Shown here: piece by piece, positions 50,301-59,547 of the stretch | Position numbering within the stretch: the stretch's first letter is position 1 | Layout of the letters: each line of letters opens with the position of its first letter | Source: Halomonas heilongjiangensis | GTDB lineage: Bacteria > Pseudomonadota > Gammaproteobacteria > Pseudomonadales > Halomonadaceae | Direction: 5' to 3' | DNA: 64,000 nucleotides | NCBI RefSeq assembly: GCF_002879645.1 | Contig: NZ_PNRE01000103.1 | Location: 1 to 64,000 of the forward strand | The notes under the pieces: model-generated | What the model saw: only the letters and a program-made list of their open reading frames with translations | The model's database searches: none | Told to the model about the DNA's origin: nothing | Position numbers and translations under genes: made by a program

Positions 50301-51358
50301 ATCTTCCCGGCGACCTGACGGGTCTTCCCAGAGCGCTGACCGAGGCGCCGGAGCGTTTCACCCTGTTCGCGGCCCTGCGCCTGATCGAGGCCGCCGCGCC
50401 GGAGCGCGCGCGGCTGGGGCGCAGCCGGCGGGTCACCGAGGATGCGGTACGACTCGCCCAGCTCCCGTCACTGCGCTTCGCCCCGGGCGAGCTCACCCAT
50501 GTCGAGCCCGGCCTTATCGAGCAGGGAAAGGTGCCGCGGCTGTATGGCGAGGGGTTCGGCCTGCTCGGCCCCAACGGCCCGCTGCCGTTGCATCTCACCG
50601 AGTATGCGGACGAGCGCCGCCGACTGCACCAGGATCCGAGCTTCGCCGACTTCCTCAATCTGTTCCATCACCGCCTGGCCTCGCTGTTCTATCGCGCCTG
50701 GGCGGATGCCGAACCGGCCGTGGAGGCGGATCGCCCCGATAATCGGTTCTTCTGGTACCTGGGGGCGCTGACCGGCCTGGGCACGCCGGGCCTGCAGGGG
50801 CGCGACAGCGTGGGGGATCGCGCCAAGCTGTATCGGGTCGGCCGCTTCGCCGCCCTGGCGCGATGCCAGGAAGGGCTGGAGGACATCCTGGCGGATCATC
50901 TCGGCGTCTCGGTCAGCGTGGTTCCCTTCCAGGCCCGCTGGTTGGTCATCCCCGAGCACGAGTGGCTGCGCCTGGGGCGCGGCAGGCCGGTCGGTCGGCT
51001 AGGGCGGGATGCCAGCCTGGGACGTCGCTCATGGCAGTGTCAGTTCAGCTTTCGGGTGGTGCTCGAGGCGCTGACCCGGGAGGAGTTCGAAGCCTTCCTG
51101 CCGGGGCAGCCTGGCCTGGCCGAGCTCGGTGATCTGGTGCGGGCCTACACGGGCGACGAGCTCAGTTGGGACCTGGAACTGCGGCTGAAGCCCCGGCAGG
51201 CGCCGGTGCTGCGCCTCGCGCGCGGCCAGCGGCTGGGCATGTCCACCTGGCTCGGGCGGCATGCGCATGACGGTGTCGCCCGGGCCTTCATCCGCGATGC
51301 GCACAGGCGTCTGGGCCGCCCCCGGTGTGAGCCGGGGAGCACCGGCCAGGGAGGTTAG
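50297..51358 (+). CDS. tssG: T6SS baseplate protein TssG
   Basis: A 353-residue TssG, partner of TssF. PERFTLFAALRLIEAAAPE near the N-terminus, FAPGELTHVEP and GEGFGLLGPNGPLPLHLTEYA are typical. The C-terminal part has LSWDLELRLKP and RLGMSTWLG. Its start overlaps the tssF stop, and clpV follows two bases after its stop. Confidence 0.94.
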   Translation: MNLPGDLTGLPRALTEAPERFTLFAALRLIEAAAPERARLGRSRRVTEDAVRLAQLPSLRFAPGELTHVEPGLIEQGKVPRLYGEGFGLLGPNGPLPLHLTEYADERRRLHQDPSFADFLNLFHHRLASLFYRAWADAEPAVEADRPDNRFFWYLGALTGLGTPGLQGRDSVGDRAKLYRVGRFAALARCQEGLEDILADHLGVSVSVVPFQARWLVIPEHEWLRLGRGRPVGRLGRDASLGRRSWQCQFSFRVVLEALTREEFEAFLPGQPGLAELGDLVRAYTGDELSWDLELRLKPRQAPVLRLARGQRLGMSTWLGRHAHDGVARAFIRDAHRRLGRPRCEPGSTGQGG

Positions 51359-51360
51359 CC

Positions 51361-54099
51361 ATGGCTGATATCAGTCGTACCCAACTCTTCGGCAAGTTGA
51401 ACTCGCTTGCCTACCAGGCCATCGAGAGTGCCACCACCTTCTGCCGCCTGCGTGGCAATCCCTATGTGGAGCTGGCGCACTGGTTCCACCAGCTGCTGCA
51501 GCAGAGCGACTCCGACCTGCTGCATATCATTCGCTATTTCGAGCTCGACGCGGCGCGTCTGGCCGAGGACCTGACCCGGGCGCTCGATGCCCTGCCGCGG
51601 GGGGCCAGTTCGATCACCGACCTGTCCGCCCATGTCGAGGAAGCCGTCGAGCGTGGCTGGGTCTGGGCGACGCTCAGGTTCGGCGACAGCCAGGTACGCA
51701 GTGGGCATCTGGTGGTCGGGCTGATGAAGACCGCCGGCCTGCGCAATGTGCTGCCCAATCTGTCCGGGGAGTTCCGCAAGGTGTCGGCCGACCGGCTGGT
51801 GGAGGAGTGGGACCGCATCGTCGGTGGCTCGCCGGAGGCCAGGCTGGCGGCCACGGCCGGTGGCCCCAGCGAGGAGGCCGCGCCGGTGCCGCCGGCCGAG
51901 ATGGGCAAGCAGGAGGCGCTGCGCCGCTTCACCGTGGACATGACCGAGCAGGCCCGGCAGGGCAAGATCGACCCGGTCATCGGTCGCGATGAGGAGATCC
52001 GTCAGATGATCGATATCCTCATGCGGCGGCGTCAGAACAATCCCATGCTCACCGGCGAGGCCGGTGTCGGCAAGACCGCGGTGGTGGAGGGCTTCGCCGT
52101 GCGCCTGGCCAGCGGCGACGTACCGCCGCCGCTCAAGGACGTCTCGCTGCGCTCCCTGGATGTCGGCCTGCTGCAGGCGGGGGCCAGCGTCAAGGGTGAG
52201 TTCGAGAATCGCCTGCGTCAGGTGATCGAGGAGGTACAGGCCTCGGAGAAGCCGATCATCCTGTTCATCGACGAGGCCCATACCCTGGTCGGTGCCGGGG
52301 GCGCGGCCGGCACCGGCGATGCCGCCAACCTGCTCAAGCCGGCCCTGGCGCGCGGGACCCTGCGCACCATCGGCGCCACCACCTGGGCCGAGTACAAGAA
52401 GCATATCGAGAAGGACCCGGCGCTGACCCGCCGCTTCCAGGCTGTGCAGGTGCCGGAGCCCAGCGAGGACAAGGCCGTGGCGATGATGCGTTCGCTGGCG
52501 GCGGTGCTGGAGCAGCATCACCGGGTGCTGGTGCGCGACGCGGCGCTGACCGCTGCCGTCCAGCTGTCGTACCGCTATATTCCGGCCCGCCAGCTACCGG
52601 ACAAGGCGGTCAGCCTGCTGGATACCGCCTGTGCCCGGGTGGCCATTTCCCAGCATGGGGTCCCGGCGGAAGTGGAGGACTGCCGGCGTCGTATCCAGGT
52701 GCTGGAGACGGAAGAGGAGATCATCGCCCGGGAGCGGGCGGTGGGCCTGCCGGTCGAGGAGCGGGACAGTCAGGTGGCCGAGGCCCTGGACGGTGAACGC
52801 CAGCGGTTGCAGGCGCTGGAGGCGAACTGGCAGAGCGAGAAGGCGCTGGTGGACGAGATCCTCGCGCTGCGCCGGCAGCTGCGGGAGCACGCGGGCAGCG
52901 TCGATACGCCTTCGGCCGAGGGGGGCGCCGAGGCGGCGGCCCCCTCGACGGCGGAAGAGCCCGATGCCGCTGGCGGTAAAGCGCTGGAGGGGGAGCCGGG
53001 GTTCGACCCGGCGGCGGCCCTGACGCGACTGGAGACGCTGCAGGAGGCACTCGACCGGCTGCAGGGCGAGGCGCCATTGATCCTGCCCAGCGTCGACGAC
53101 CAGGCCGTGGCCTCCGTGGTGGCCGACTGGACCGGCATCCCGGTCGGGCGGATGGTCAAGGACGAGGTGACGACCGTGCTGAACCTGTCGGATCGCCTGG
53201 CCGGGCGGATCAAGGGACAGGATCATGCCCTCGACATGATCGCCCGGCGGGTCCAGACCTCCCGCGCCAACCTGGACAATCCCGGCAAGCCGGTGGGGGT
53301 GTTCATGCTGGCCGGCCCCTCCGGGGTCGGCAAGACGGAGACGGCGCTGACCCTGGCGGAGCAGCTCTACGGCGGCGAGCAGAACCTGATCACCATCAAC
53401 ATGAGCGAGTTCCAGGAGGCGCATACGGTCTCCACCCTGAAGGGGGCACCGCCGGGGTATGTGGGCTACGGCGAGGGAGGCGTGCTGACCGAGGCCGTGC
53501 GTCGCCGACCCTATAGCGTGGTGCTGCTCGACGAGGTGGAGAAGGCCCACCCGGACGTGCACGAGATCTTCTTCCAGGTGTTCGACAAGGGGAGCATGGA
53601 GGATGGCGAGGGGCGCTTGATCGACTTCAAGAACACCCTGATCATTCTCACCACCAATGTGGGGACCGAGCTGATCATGCAGGCGTGCGACAGCGGTCGG
53701 CAACGCCCCGACGCGGAGGAGCTCAACAAGCGGCTGCGCGGGCCCTTGCTGCAGGTATTCCCACCGGCCCTGCTGGGACGCCTCGTGACCATTCCCTATT
53801 ATCCGCTGGGCGACGACATGTTGCGGGATATCATTCGCCTGCAGCTCGGCCGGGTCGGACAGCGGGTGCAGGAGAGCCACGGCGTACCGTTCAGCTACGA
53901 TGAGGCGGTGCCCGAGCTCATCCGCGAGCGCTGCAGCGAGCTCGAGAGTGGGGGGCGGATGATCGACGCCATCCTGACCAACTCCCTGCTGCCCGTGCTG
54001 AGTCGGGAGTTCCTGATGCGCCTGGTGGACCACCGCCCCGTGGAACGGGTGCACGTCAGCGTGGAGAACGCCGAGTTCGCCTATGTATTTGATGACTGA
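51361..54099 (+). CDS. clpV: T6SS ATPase ClpV (TssH)
   Basis: The 912-residue AAA+ unfoldase that disassembles contracted sheath. The N-terminal double-Clp domain is followed by the first ATPase domain (Walker A GEAGVGKTAVVEG at 232-244, Walker B FIDEAHTL), a middle domain, and the second (GPSGVGKTET at 652-661, with VVLLDEVEKAHPDV). About 35 Ala/Glu/Gly-rich residues (EGGAEAAAPSTAEE) lie in the region before the second ATPase domain. The last codons are part of a 15-base tandem repeat that continues past the stop. Confidence 0.95.
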   Translation: MADISRTQLFGKLNSLAYQAIESATTFCRLRGNPYVELAHWFHQLLQQSDSDLLHIIRYFELDAARLAEDLTRALDALPRGASSITDLSAHVEEAVERGWVWATLRFGDSQVRSGHLVVGLMKTAGLRNVLPNLSGEFRKVSADRLVEEWDRIVGGSPEARLAATAGGPSEEAAPVPPAEMGKQEALRRFTVDMTEQARQGKIDPVIGRDEEIRQMIDILMRRRQNNPMLTGEAGVGKTAVVEGFAVRLASGDVPPPLKDVSLRSLDVGLLQAGASVKGEFENRLRQVIEEVQASEKPIILFIDEAHTLVGAGGAAGTGDAANLLKPALARGTLRTIGATTWAEYKKHIEKDPALTRRFQAVQVPEPSEDKAVAMMRSLAAVLEQHHRVLVRDAALTAAVQLSYRYIPARQLPDKAVSLLDTACARVAISQHGVPAEVEDCRRRIQVLETEEEIIARERAVGLPVEERDSQVAEALDGERQRLQALEANWQSEKALVDEILALRRQLREHAGSVDTPSAEGGAEAAAPSTAEEPDAAGGKALEGEPGFDPAAALTRLETLQEALDRLQGEAPLILPSVDDQAVASVVADWTGIPVGRMVKDEVTTVLNLSDRLAGRIKGQDHALDMIARRVQTSRANLDNPGKPVGVFMLAGPSGVGKTETALTLAEQLYGGEQNLITINMSEFQEAHTVSTLKGAPPGYVGYGEGGVLTEAVRRRPYSVVLLDEVEKAHPDVHEIFFQVFDKGSMEDGEGRLIDFKNTLIILTTNVGTELIMQACDSGRQRPDAEELNKRLRGPLLQVFPPALLGRLVTIPYYPLGDDMLRDIIRLQLGRVGQRVQESHGVPFSYDEAVPELIRERCSELESGGRMIDAILTNSLLPVLSREFLMRLVDHRPVERVHVSVENAEFAYVFDD

Positions 54100-54130
54100 G
54101 TATTTGATGACTGAGTATTCGATGACTGAG
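54086..54130 (+). repeat. Three tandem copies of a 15-base unit across the clpV stop
   Basis: TATTTGATGACTGAG occurs at 54086-54100 and 54101-54115 and as TATTCGATGACTGAG at 54116-54130. Each copy carries FDD and the TGA stop, so clpV ends within the first. It looks like a recent slippage expansion of the gene end. Confidence 0.9.
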
Positions 54131-54269
54131 CGCGCCGGTCCCCTGCTTGACGCTTGTTCCCCAGTGGGTGACTCTGAGGTCAAGAGGCCTGCCTGCCGCG
54201 TCCTTGCCGGCAGACAGGCTCGGGAAGACGTCTTCCGGGTGACGACAAGGGGCTGGTGCCGAACCGATT

Positions 54270-54548
54270 ATGGCTAGAGCGCGAATGGTCGATGTGGATT
54301 ATTACAGCTTCAGGCAGCTGCTGAAGGAGGCGTCGGATCGTGGAGGCCGTATCGAAACACGCGATACCGAGCGCTGGAATGCCTATATCAAGACGCACAA
54401 GCTCAACGCCACGGCGGCGCGGGCCATTGCCGCCACCCGCTTCGACTCGCCCGAGTCGGTGATCATCGACCTCGGGGGGGAGCGCGACGGCCTGTATGTC
54501 TATTCGGATCTGGAAGAGGGCTGCCTGCACCTGGAGTATCAGAGCTGA
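54270..54548 (+). CDS. Small T6SS-locus protein of unknown function
   Basis: A 92-residue hypothetical protein between clpV and the FHA gene. It starts MARARMVDVDYYSFRQLLK and ends LYVYSDLEEGCLHLEYQS, with one predicted helix-rich N-half and a beta-rich end; no known domain. There is no strong ribosome site, though ATG 54285 in the same frame would also be possible. Position inside the operon and protein-like composition support a real gene. Confidence 0.6.
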   Translation: MARARMVDVDYYSFRQLLKEASDRGGRIETRDTERWNAYIKTHKLNATAARAIAATRFDSPESVIIDLGGERDGLYVYSDLEEGCLHLEYQS

Positions 54549-54682
54549 ATCATGCGGTGGTATCACCCTGGCAAGGACGCCCATAGGCCACTACTGTTTT
54601 AGTATTAGTAGACACTGACTCCATGACGCAGCCCGGCTGCGTGACGGCATCAGGTGCCCACTTTCTGAGTTGGGGTAGGCTC

Positions 54683-56200
54683 ATGGCACTCACGCTGACG
54701 GTGATCAACGAGGCTGCGTCGCGTCTGGGGGACAAGGCCAGTCACCGCTGGTTCGACAGAGGCGGTACCCTGGGCAGGGCGCCCAACAACGACTGGGTAT
54801 TGCCCGACCCGACGATGGAGATTTCGCGTTGCCATGCGCGAATTCGCTATCAGGATGGGCGCTATTTCCTGGAAGACTCGAGTGCCAATGGCATCCTGCT
54901 GGCCGACGGCGTGACCCGGCTGGATCCGGCGGAGCCCCTGCCGCTGCAGGATGGGGTGGAGTTCCTGATCGGCGATTGCCGTATCCGTGCCCGGATCGAG
55001 GCGGAAGCGATGGTGCCGCCACCGGCATCGGAGCCGCCCTTGCCGGGCAACCCCGCCGATCACGAGGTGCCGGATCCATTGGAGCTGCTCGGAGGGGCCG
55101 TGAAGACGCCCTCGACGGCGCCGAAAGCGTCGCCATCCGACCACTCCTACCTGAGCGAGCACTTCAGTGCTCCCCGCTTCACGGAAACGCCACCGCCGGT
55201 GGAATCGCCTGAGTCCCCGGCCGCTACGCCTTCTTCCCCAGCACCATCGAGTGACGCACCCGCCGAGCCGTTACTCCCGGATGACTGGTGGCGGGACCTG
55301 TCCGGCTCGGCACCTGCACAGCCTCCTTCACAGCCACAACCCCAGTCACCGCCAGGCGATTTGGGCAGGGATCCCGGTGGGTTCGAGACGCCGCTGCCTC
55401 GCGACGCAGAGGAGGCGGCCCGCCATGTCCCGCCTGAGCCGGCGCGTCCTGCGGCGCCGACCCCGATGGCATCGCCACCGCCTGCGGCCCGGCCGATACC
55501 GGAGACAAGCGGCAGCCAGGCCGACGAGTCACCACCTGTGGCCCCGCCGATGCCGGAAGCAAGGCCTGGCCCGGCCGACGAGGCACCGCCGACCGGGGAG
55601 CGGTCGGACCAGGCGCTGCGGCAGCTGCTCTCGGGGGCCGGGCTGGACCCGGACCGGGTGCCGCCGGAGCAGGCCGAGGAACTCGGTCGCATCCTCCGGG
55701 TGGCCATCCAGGGGGTGATGGATCTGCTGAAGGCACGAATGGAAGTCAAGAACGAGTTCCGCATGTCGGTGACGCTGATCCAGGCGCGCGAGAACAACCC
55801 GCTGAAGTTTTCCACCAGCCCCGAAGATGCGCTTCACAACCTGATGGTCAAGCAGAATCCCGACTACCTGCCGGCGGTGGAGGCGTTCGAGGCCGGTTTC
55901 GAGGACCTGCGTTTCCACCAGCTGGCCATGCTGGCGGGCATGCGCAGCGGCTTCTTCGAGATGCTGCACCAGTTCGATCCGGCGCATCTGGAGGCCCGGT
56001 TTGCGGAGCACGAGGAGCGCGCCTCGCTGCTAGGACGCGTGACCGGCCCCAGATACTGGCGCCAGTACCAGGCGCACTATGCGGCGATCCAGCGCGACAG
56101 CGAAGGCTATTTCAATCGGCTGTTCGGTGAGGCGTTCTGCGACGCCTACGAAAAGCAGATCCAGGCGCTCATGGCCCGTTCGAGCCAGGGCCGGGGGTGA
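54683..56200 (+). CDS. tagH: FHA domain T6SS protein TagH
   Basis: A 505-residue protein. The FHA domain at about 20-95 has GGTLGRAPNNDWVLPD, then ISRCHARI and DSSANGILL, which bind phosphothreonine. A long Pro/Ala/Ser linker (about 115-310) follows, and a C-terminal helical TagH domain (LKARMEVKNEFRMSVTLIQA, DAYEKQIQALM). The kinase PpkA phosphorylates such proteins to start T6SS firing; PppA, fused to TagF here, reverses it. The start is ATG 54683 after GGGGTAGG; 54623 in frame is less likely. Confidence 0.9.
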   Translation: MALTLTVINEAASRLGDKASHRWFDRGGTLGRAPNNDWVLPDPTMEISRCHARIRYQDGRYFLEDSSANGILLADGVTRLDPAEPLPLQDGVEFLIGDCRIRARIEAEAMVPPPASEPPLPGNPADHEVPDPLELLGGAVKTPSTAPKASPSDHSYLSEHFSAPRFTETPPPVESPESPAATPSSPAPSSDAPAEPLLPDDWWRDLSGSAPAQPPSQPQPQSPPGDLGRDPGGFETPLPRDAEEAARHVPPEPARPAAPTPMASPPPAARPIPETSGSQADESPPVAPPMPEARPGPADEAPPTGERSDQALRQLLSGAGLDPDRVPPEQAEELGRILRVAIQGVMDLLKARMEVKNEFRMSVTLIQARENNPLKFSTSPEDALHNLMVKQNPDYLPAVEAFEAGFEDLRFHQLAMLAGMRSGFFEMLHQFDPAHLEARFAEHEERASLLGRVTGPRYWRQYQAHYAAIQRDSEGYFNRLFGEAFCDAYEKQIQALMARSSQGRG

Positions 56201-56277
56201 CGACCACGCCGGGGCAGGGCGGGCATCGGTGGCAAGAACGATACCGTCTGCGAGGGCAATCGTGGGGGGGCAGTCCC

Positions 56278-56832
56278 ATGGCAAGAGGCAAGGGTAGCAG
56301 GCACTACCAGGGGGTACTGGTGGTCGTGACGGCACTGGTGCTGGCCGCCTGTGCGGGCAAGGAGGCGCCGCCCGGACCGCAACCGGTGACGGGGCGAATC
56401 CAGGTGATGCCGGGGTTGAATCCCAATGCCGAGGGGCGGCCGTCACCGGTGACCATCCGCCTCTATCAGCTGCGCGAGCGGGAGGCCTTCCTGGAGGCCT
56501 CGCTGCAGGAGCTGGTCAGACAGGATACCGACACCCTCGGTGCCGCCCTGATCGGCCGTGACTCCTTCGAACTCTGTCCCATGGAGATGGAGGCCATCGA
56601 CGCGTCGGCCGGTGGGGAGCCTTGCCAGGGGGAGGCGCGGGCCGTGACCCAGGTGTTTTCCCCCGAGGTGCGTTATCTGGCGGTGATGGCCGAGTTCTTC
56701 GATGTGCGGGATCCCTCGGCCCAATGGCGAGCCGTCACGGCGCTGCCCCGAGACGGCGAACAGAGACTCGATCCTTCGACGACCTTCACCATCACCCTGG
56801 ACGGGGCGCGAGTGGCCGTCCGGTTCGACTAG
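56278..56832 (+). CDS. tssJ: T6SS outer-membrane lipoprotein TssJ
   Basis: A 184-residue lipoprotein anchoring the TssLM complex to the outer membrane. Its signal has the lipobox LAAC with C25 as the lipidated residue. Family motifs are VTIRLYQLREREAFLEASL and the closing FTITLDGARVAV. The start at 56278 (G-rich site upstream) is correct for the signal peptide; the frame is open to 56197 and would add 27 residues. Confidence 0.92.
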   Translation: MARGKGSRHYQGVLVVVTALVLAACAGKEAPPGPQPVTGRIQVMPGLNPNAEGRPSPVTIRLYQLREREAFLEASLQELVRQDTDTLGAALIGRDSFELCPMEMEAIDASAGGEPCQGEARAVTQVFSPEVRYLAVMAEFFDVRDPSAQWRAVTALPRDGEQRLDPSTTFTITLDGARVAVRFD

Positions 56833-56842
56833 AGAGGTAGTC

Positions 56843-58189
56843 ATGTCACGCAACAGCCGTGTGCTGTGGAGCGAGGGGCTCTTTCTCGAACCGCAACATC
56901 TGCAGCAGCAGGATCGCTTCGTCGAAGGCTACGTCGCCGGCCGCCTGGTCGCCTATGGTACCCATGCCTGGGGGTTTCAGGAGCTAGAGATCGACACCGA
57001 CCTGCTGGCCATCGGCAAGCTGGGGTTGCGGGTCGGGCGCGGGATCTTTCCCGATGGTACCCCGTTCCACATGCCCGGCGATGATCCGCTGCCGCCCGCC
57101 CTGGAAGTGGGGGGCGAGGTGCGGGATCAGTTGGTGTACCTGGCCCTGGCCCTGGCGCGGGAGGGAGCCGTGGACGTCAGCCGTCAAGGGGCGACGCCCG
57201 GACTCTACCGCTACCAGGCGGATATCCTGGAGGTCCGGGATCGGGTGCTGGACAGCGCGGTGTCGACCCCGGTGGAGGTGGGACGGCTCGAAACCCGTCT
57301 CGCTCTGGCCAGCGAGACGCTGGATGAGTACGCCTGCATTCCCCTGTGCCGGGTGAGCGAGGCGCGGCCCGATGGGCAACTGGTGCTGGATGAGGCCTTC
57401 GTGCCGACGGTGCTGCGCTGCCGGGCTTCGGAGCGTCTTCAGGGGTACCTGAACGAGCTGTGTGGCCTGCTGCAGCAGCGCGCCGCCATGCTGGCGGGGC
57501 GTGTCACGGCGAGCGGCCAGGGAGGCGCCGGGGAGATCGCCGACTTTCTCATGCTGCAGATCGTCAACCGGCATATTCCGGTCGCCGCGCATTTAGCGGC
57601 CTCCACGCATGTGCTTCCGGAAGAGTTCTACCGGTTCGTCATCGGCCTGGCCGGGGAGCTCGCCACCCTGACCCGGGAGAACCGCTTGCCACCGGAGATG
57701 GCACCCTATCATCACGGTGACCTGCAGCAGGCGTTCGACAGTGTGTTCGAGGTCCTGCGGGCCGAGTTTCGTACCGTGCGGGAGGCGCCGGCGATACAGG
57801 TGCCGCTGGAGAAGACCGGCGCGCATGGGGTGTGGGTCGCCAGGGTCCAGGACACGGCGTTGATCCGCTCGGCCAGCTTCGTGCTGTCGGTAGGGGCCGC
57901 CGTGCCCACCGAGGAGGTGAGGGCCTATTTCCCGGCGCATGCCAAGGTGGCGCCGGTGGAGCGTATCGCCGAACTGGTCAACAATAACCTCCCCGGCATC
58001 CCGCTGGTGCCCATGCCGACGGCGCCGAGGCAGATTCCGCAACTGACCTCCCGGGTGTACTTCGAACTGGACAGCAGTCATCCCATGTGGGAGGCGCTGA
58101 CTGATTCGGGGGGCATGGCCGTGCATGTCGCCGGGCAGTATCCCGACCTGAAGATGGACCTCTGGGCCATTCGCGGAGGTGGGGCATGA
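56843..58189 (+). CDS. tssK: T6SS baseplate-membrane linker TssK
   Basis: The 448-residue TssK joins the baseplate to the membrane complex. The start MSRNSRVLWSEGLFLEPQHL with QQQDRF is diagnostic, and the C-terminal part includes HVLPEEFYRFVIGLAGELATL and YFELDSSHPMWEAL. GAGAGGTAG precedes the ATG. Its stop overlaps the tssL start (ATGA), indicating coupling. Confidence 0.95.
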   Translation: MSRNSRVLWSEGLFLEPQHLQQQDRFVEGYVAGRLVAYGTHAWGFQELEIDTDLLAIGKLGLRVGRGIFPDGTPFHMPGDDPLPPALEVGGEVRDQLVYLALALAREGAVDVSRQGATPGLYRYQADILEVRDRVLDSAVSTPVEVGRLETRLALASETLDEYACIPLCRVSEARPDGQLVLDEAFVPTVLRCRASERLQGYLNELCGLLQQRAAMLAGRVTASGQGGAGEIADFLMLQIVNRHIPVAAHLAASTHVLPEEFYRFVIGLAGELATLTRENRLPPEMAPYHHGDLQQAFDSVFEVLRAEFRTVREAPAIQVPLEKTGAHGVWVARVQDTALIRSASFVLSVGAAVPTEEVRAYFPAHAKVAPVERIAELVNNNLPGIPLVPMPTAPRQIPQLTSRVYFELDSSHPMWEALTDSGGMAVHVAGQYPDLKMDLWAIRGGGA

Positions 58190-59547
58190 ACGATGATGAT
58201 CGGCCGCCGCCGGGCTCCGGTGATCGCACCATCATTCGCCCGCGTCCGGGAGGGCGCACGGCATCTCCCCAGTCCTCTTCCCAGCTTTCTTCCCAGGGTA
58301 TCGGGCGCGGGACGCCGAGCCCGGCAGCGCCGTCCGCCGCCGGGATGGCCGGGGCGCCGGCGCTGTCGGCATTCGGCACCACCGCGCTGAATCCCCTGGT
58401 GGAGGCGGCGATGCCGCTGCTGATGCTCTGCTGCGGGCTGCGCGGCACCCGGGAACATGCCGATGTCGCCACACTGCATGCCGAGACCGTGCGCCAGGTA
58501 CAGGTCTTCGAGCAGGTGGCGGCCGAGCAGGGGGCCGCGCAGGAGTCCATCCTGGCCGCACGTTATGCCCTCTGTACCTTCATCGATGAAGTGGTCATGA
58601 ATACCCCCTGGGGGGCGAACAGCCTCTGGCCCGGCCGTGCCCTGCTGCTGACGTTCCATCGCGACAGCGCCGGCGGCGAGAAGGTGTTCCAGATGATCGA
58701 GCGCGTGCTGGCCGATCGCCAACCGCGGCGCGATCTGGTGGAGTTCTTCCATGTCTGCCTGGCCCTGGGCTTCCAGGGGCAATACCGGGTGACTCCCGGA
58801 GGGGAGGCCCGGCTCGCCGAGCTGCGCGAGCGTCTCTATGAGCGGATCCGGCAGTGGCGGGAGGCACCGTCGGACGAGCTGTCGCCGGCCTGGCGGGGCG
58901 TCGAGGATCGTCGTAACCGCCTGGTGCGCACCCTGCCGGCCTGGGTGTGCGTCGTGCTGGTCCTGGTGATCGGCAGCGTCGTCTACTTCACCCTGCACAA
59001 CTGGCTGAACCGCGCCACGGCACCCGTGATGGCTCAGCTCAACGAGGTGCGCCAGGCTACCTTCGAGTCACCGGTGGATCTGCCGGTGCCGGTGGAGGAG
59101 GAGAGCCGCCTGGAGCTGGCCGATCTGCTGGAAGGGACGGACCCCGAGCGCCTGCAGATCGAGCGCGGCGAGGACGGGCGTACCACCGTGATCCTGCGCG
59201 GCGAGGTGTTCGCCTCGGCCAGCACCGAGGTGACCGACGAGTTTCGGCCATTACTGCACCGGATCGGCGACGCGATCCAGCGAGTACCCGGCAGTGTGCT
59301 GGTGGAAGGGCACAGCGATAACGTGCCGATCCGCTCCCTCCGCTTCGCGGACAACTACGAGCTGTCCCAGGCCCGGGCGGCGAGCGCGGCCACCCTGCTG
59401 CGCGAACCGCTCAGCGACCCGGACCGCGTCGATCATGTCGGTATCGGGGCGGATCAACCGCGCTACCGCCCCCCGGATGAGCCGGCCAACCGGGCCCTGA
59501 ACCGCCGCATCGAGATCCTGCATCGTCCGTCGGGAGGTGCCCCGTGA
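58186..59547 (+). CDS. tssL: T6SS inner-membrane protein TssL with OmpA-like domain
   Basis: The 453-residue TssL has a low-complexity cytoplasmic lead (about 70 residues), the DotU domain with NPLVEAAMPLLMLCCGLRGT and FIDEVVMNTPWG, one membrane helix (AWVCVVLVLVIGSVVYF, about 263-282) and a periplasmic OmpA/MotB domain (VEGHSDNVPIRSLRFADNYE, then NRRIEI) that binds peptidoglycan. This domain makes a separate TagL protein unnecessary. The stop overlaps the GTG of tssM. Confidence 0.95.
   Translation: MNDDDRPPPGSGDRTIIRPRPGGRTASPQSSSQLSSQGIGRGTPSPAAPSAAGMAGAPALSAFGTTALNPLVEAAMPLLMLCCGLRGTREHADVATLHAETVRQVQVFEQVAAEQGAAQESILAARYALCTFIDEVVMNTPWGANSLWPGRALLLTFHRDSAGGEKVFQMIERVLADRQPRRDLVEFFHVCLALGFQGQYRVTPGGEARLAELRERLYERIRQWREAPSDELSPAWRGVEDRRNRLVRTLPAWVCVVLVLVIGSVVYFTLHNWLNRATAPVMAQLNEVRQATFESPVDLPVPVEEESRLELADLLEGTDPERLQIERGEDGRTTVILRGEVFASASTEVTDEFRPLLHRIGDAIQRVPGSVLVEGHSDNVPIRSLRFADNYELSQARAASAATLLREPLSDPDRVDHVGIGADQPRYRPPDEPANRALNRRIEILHRPSGGAP

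Noticed and set aside
54083..54277. 64-codon frame starting with repeated MTEY units after clpV
   Set aside because: It is created by the tandem repeat in another frame, lacks a ribosome site and has no protein-like continuation.
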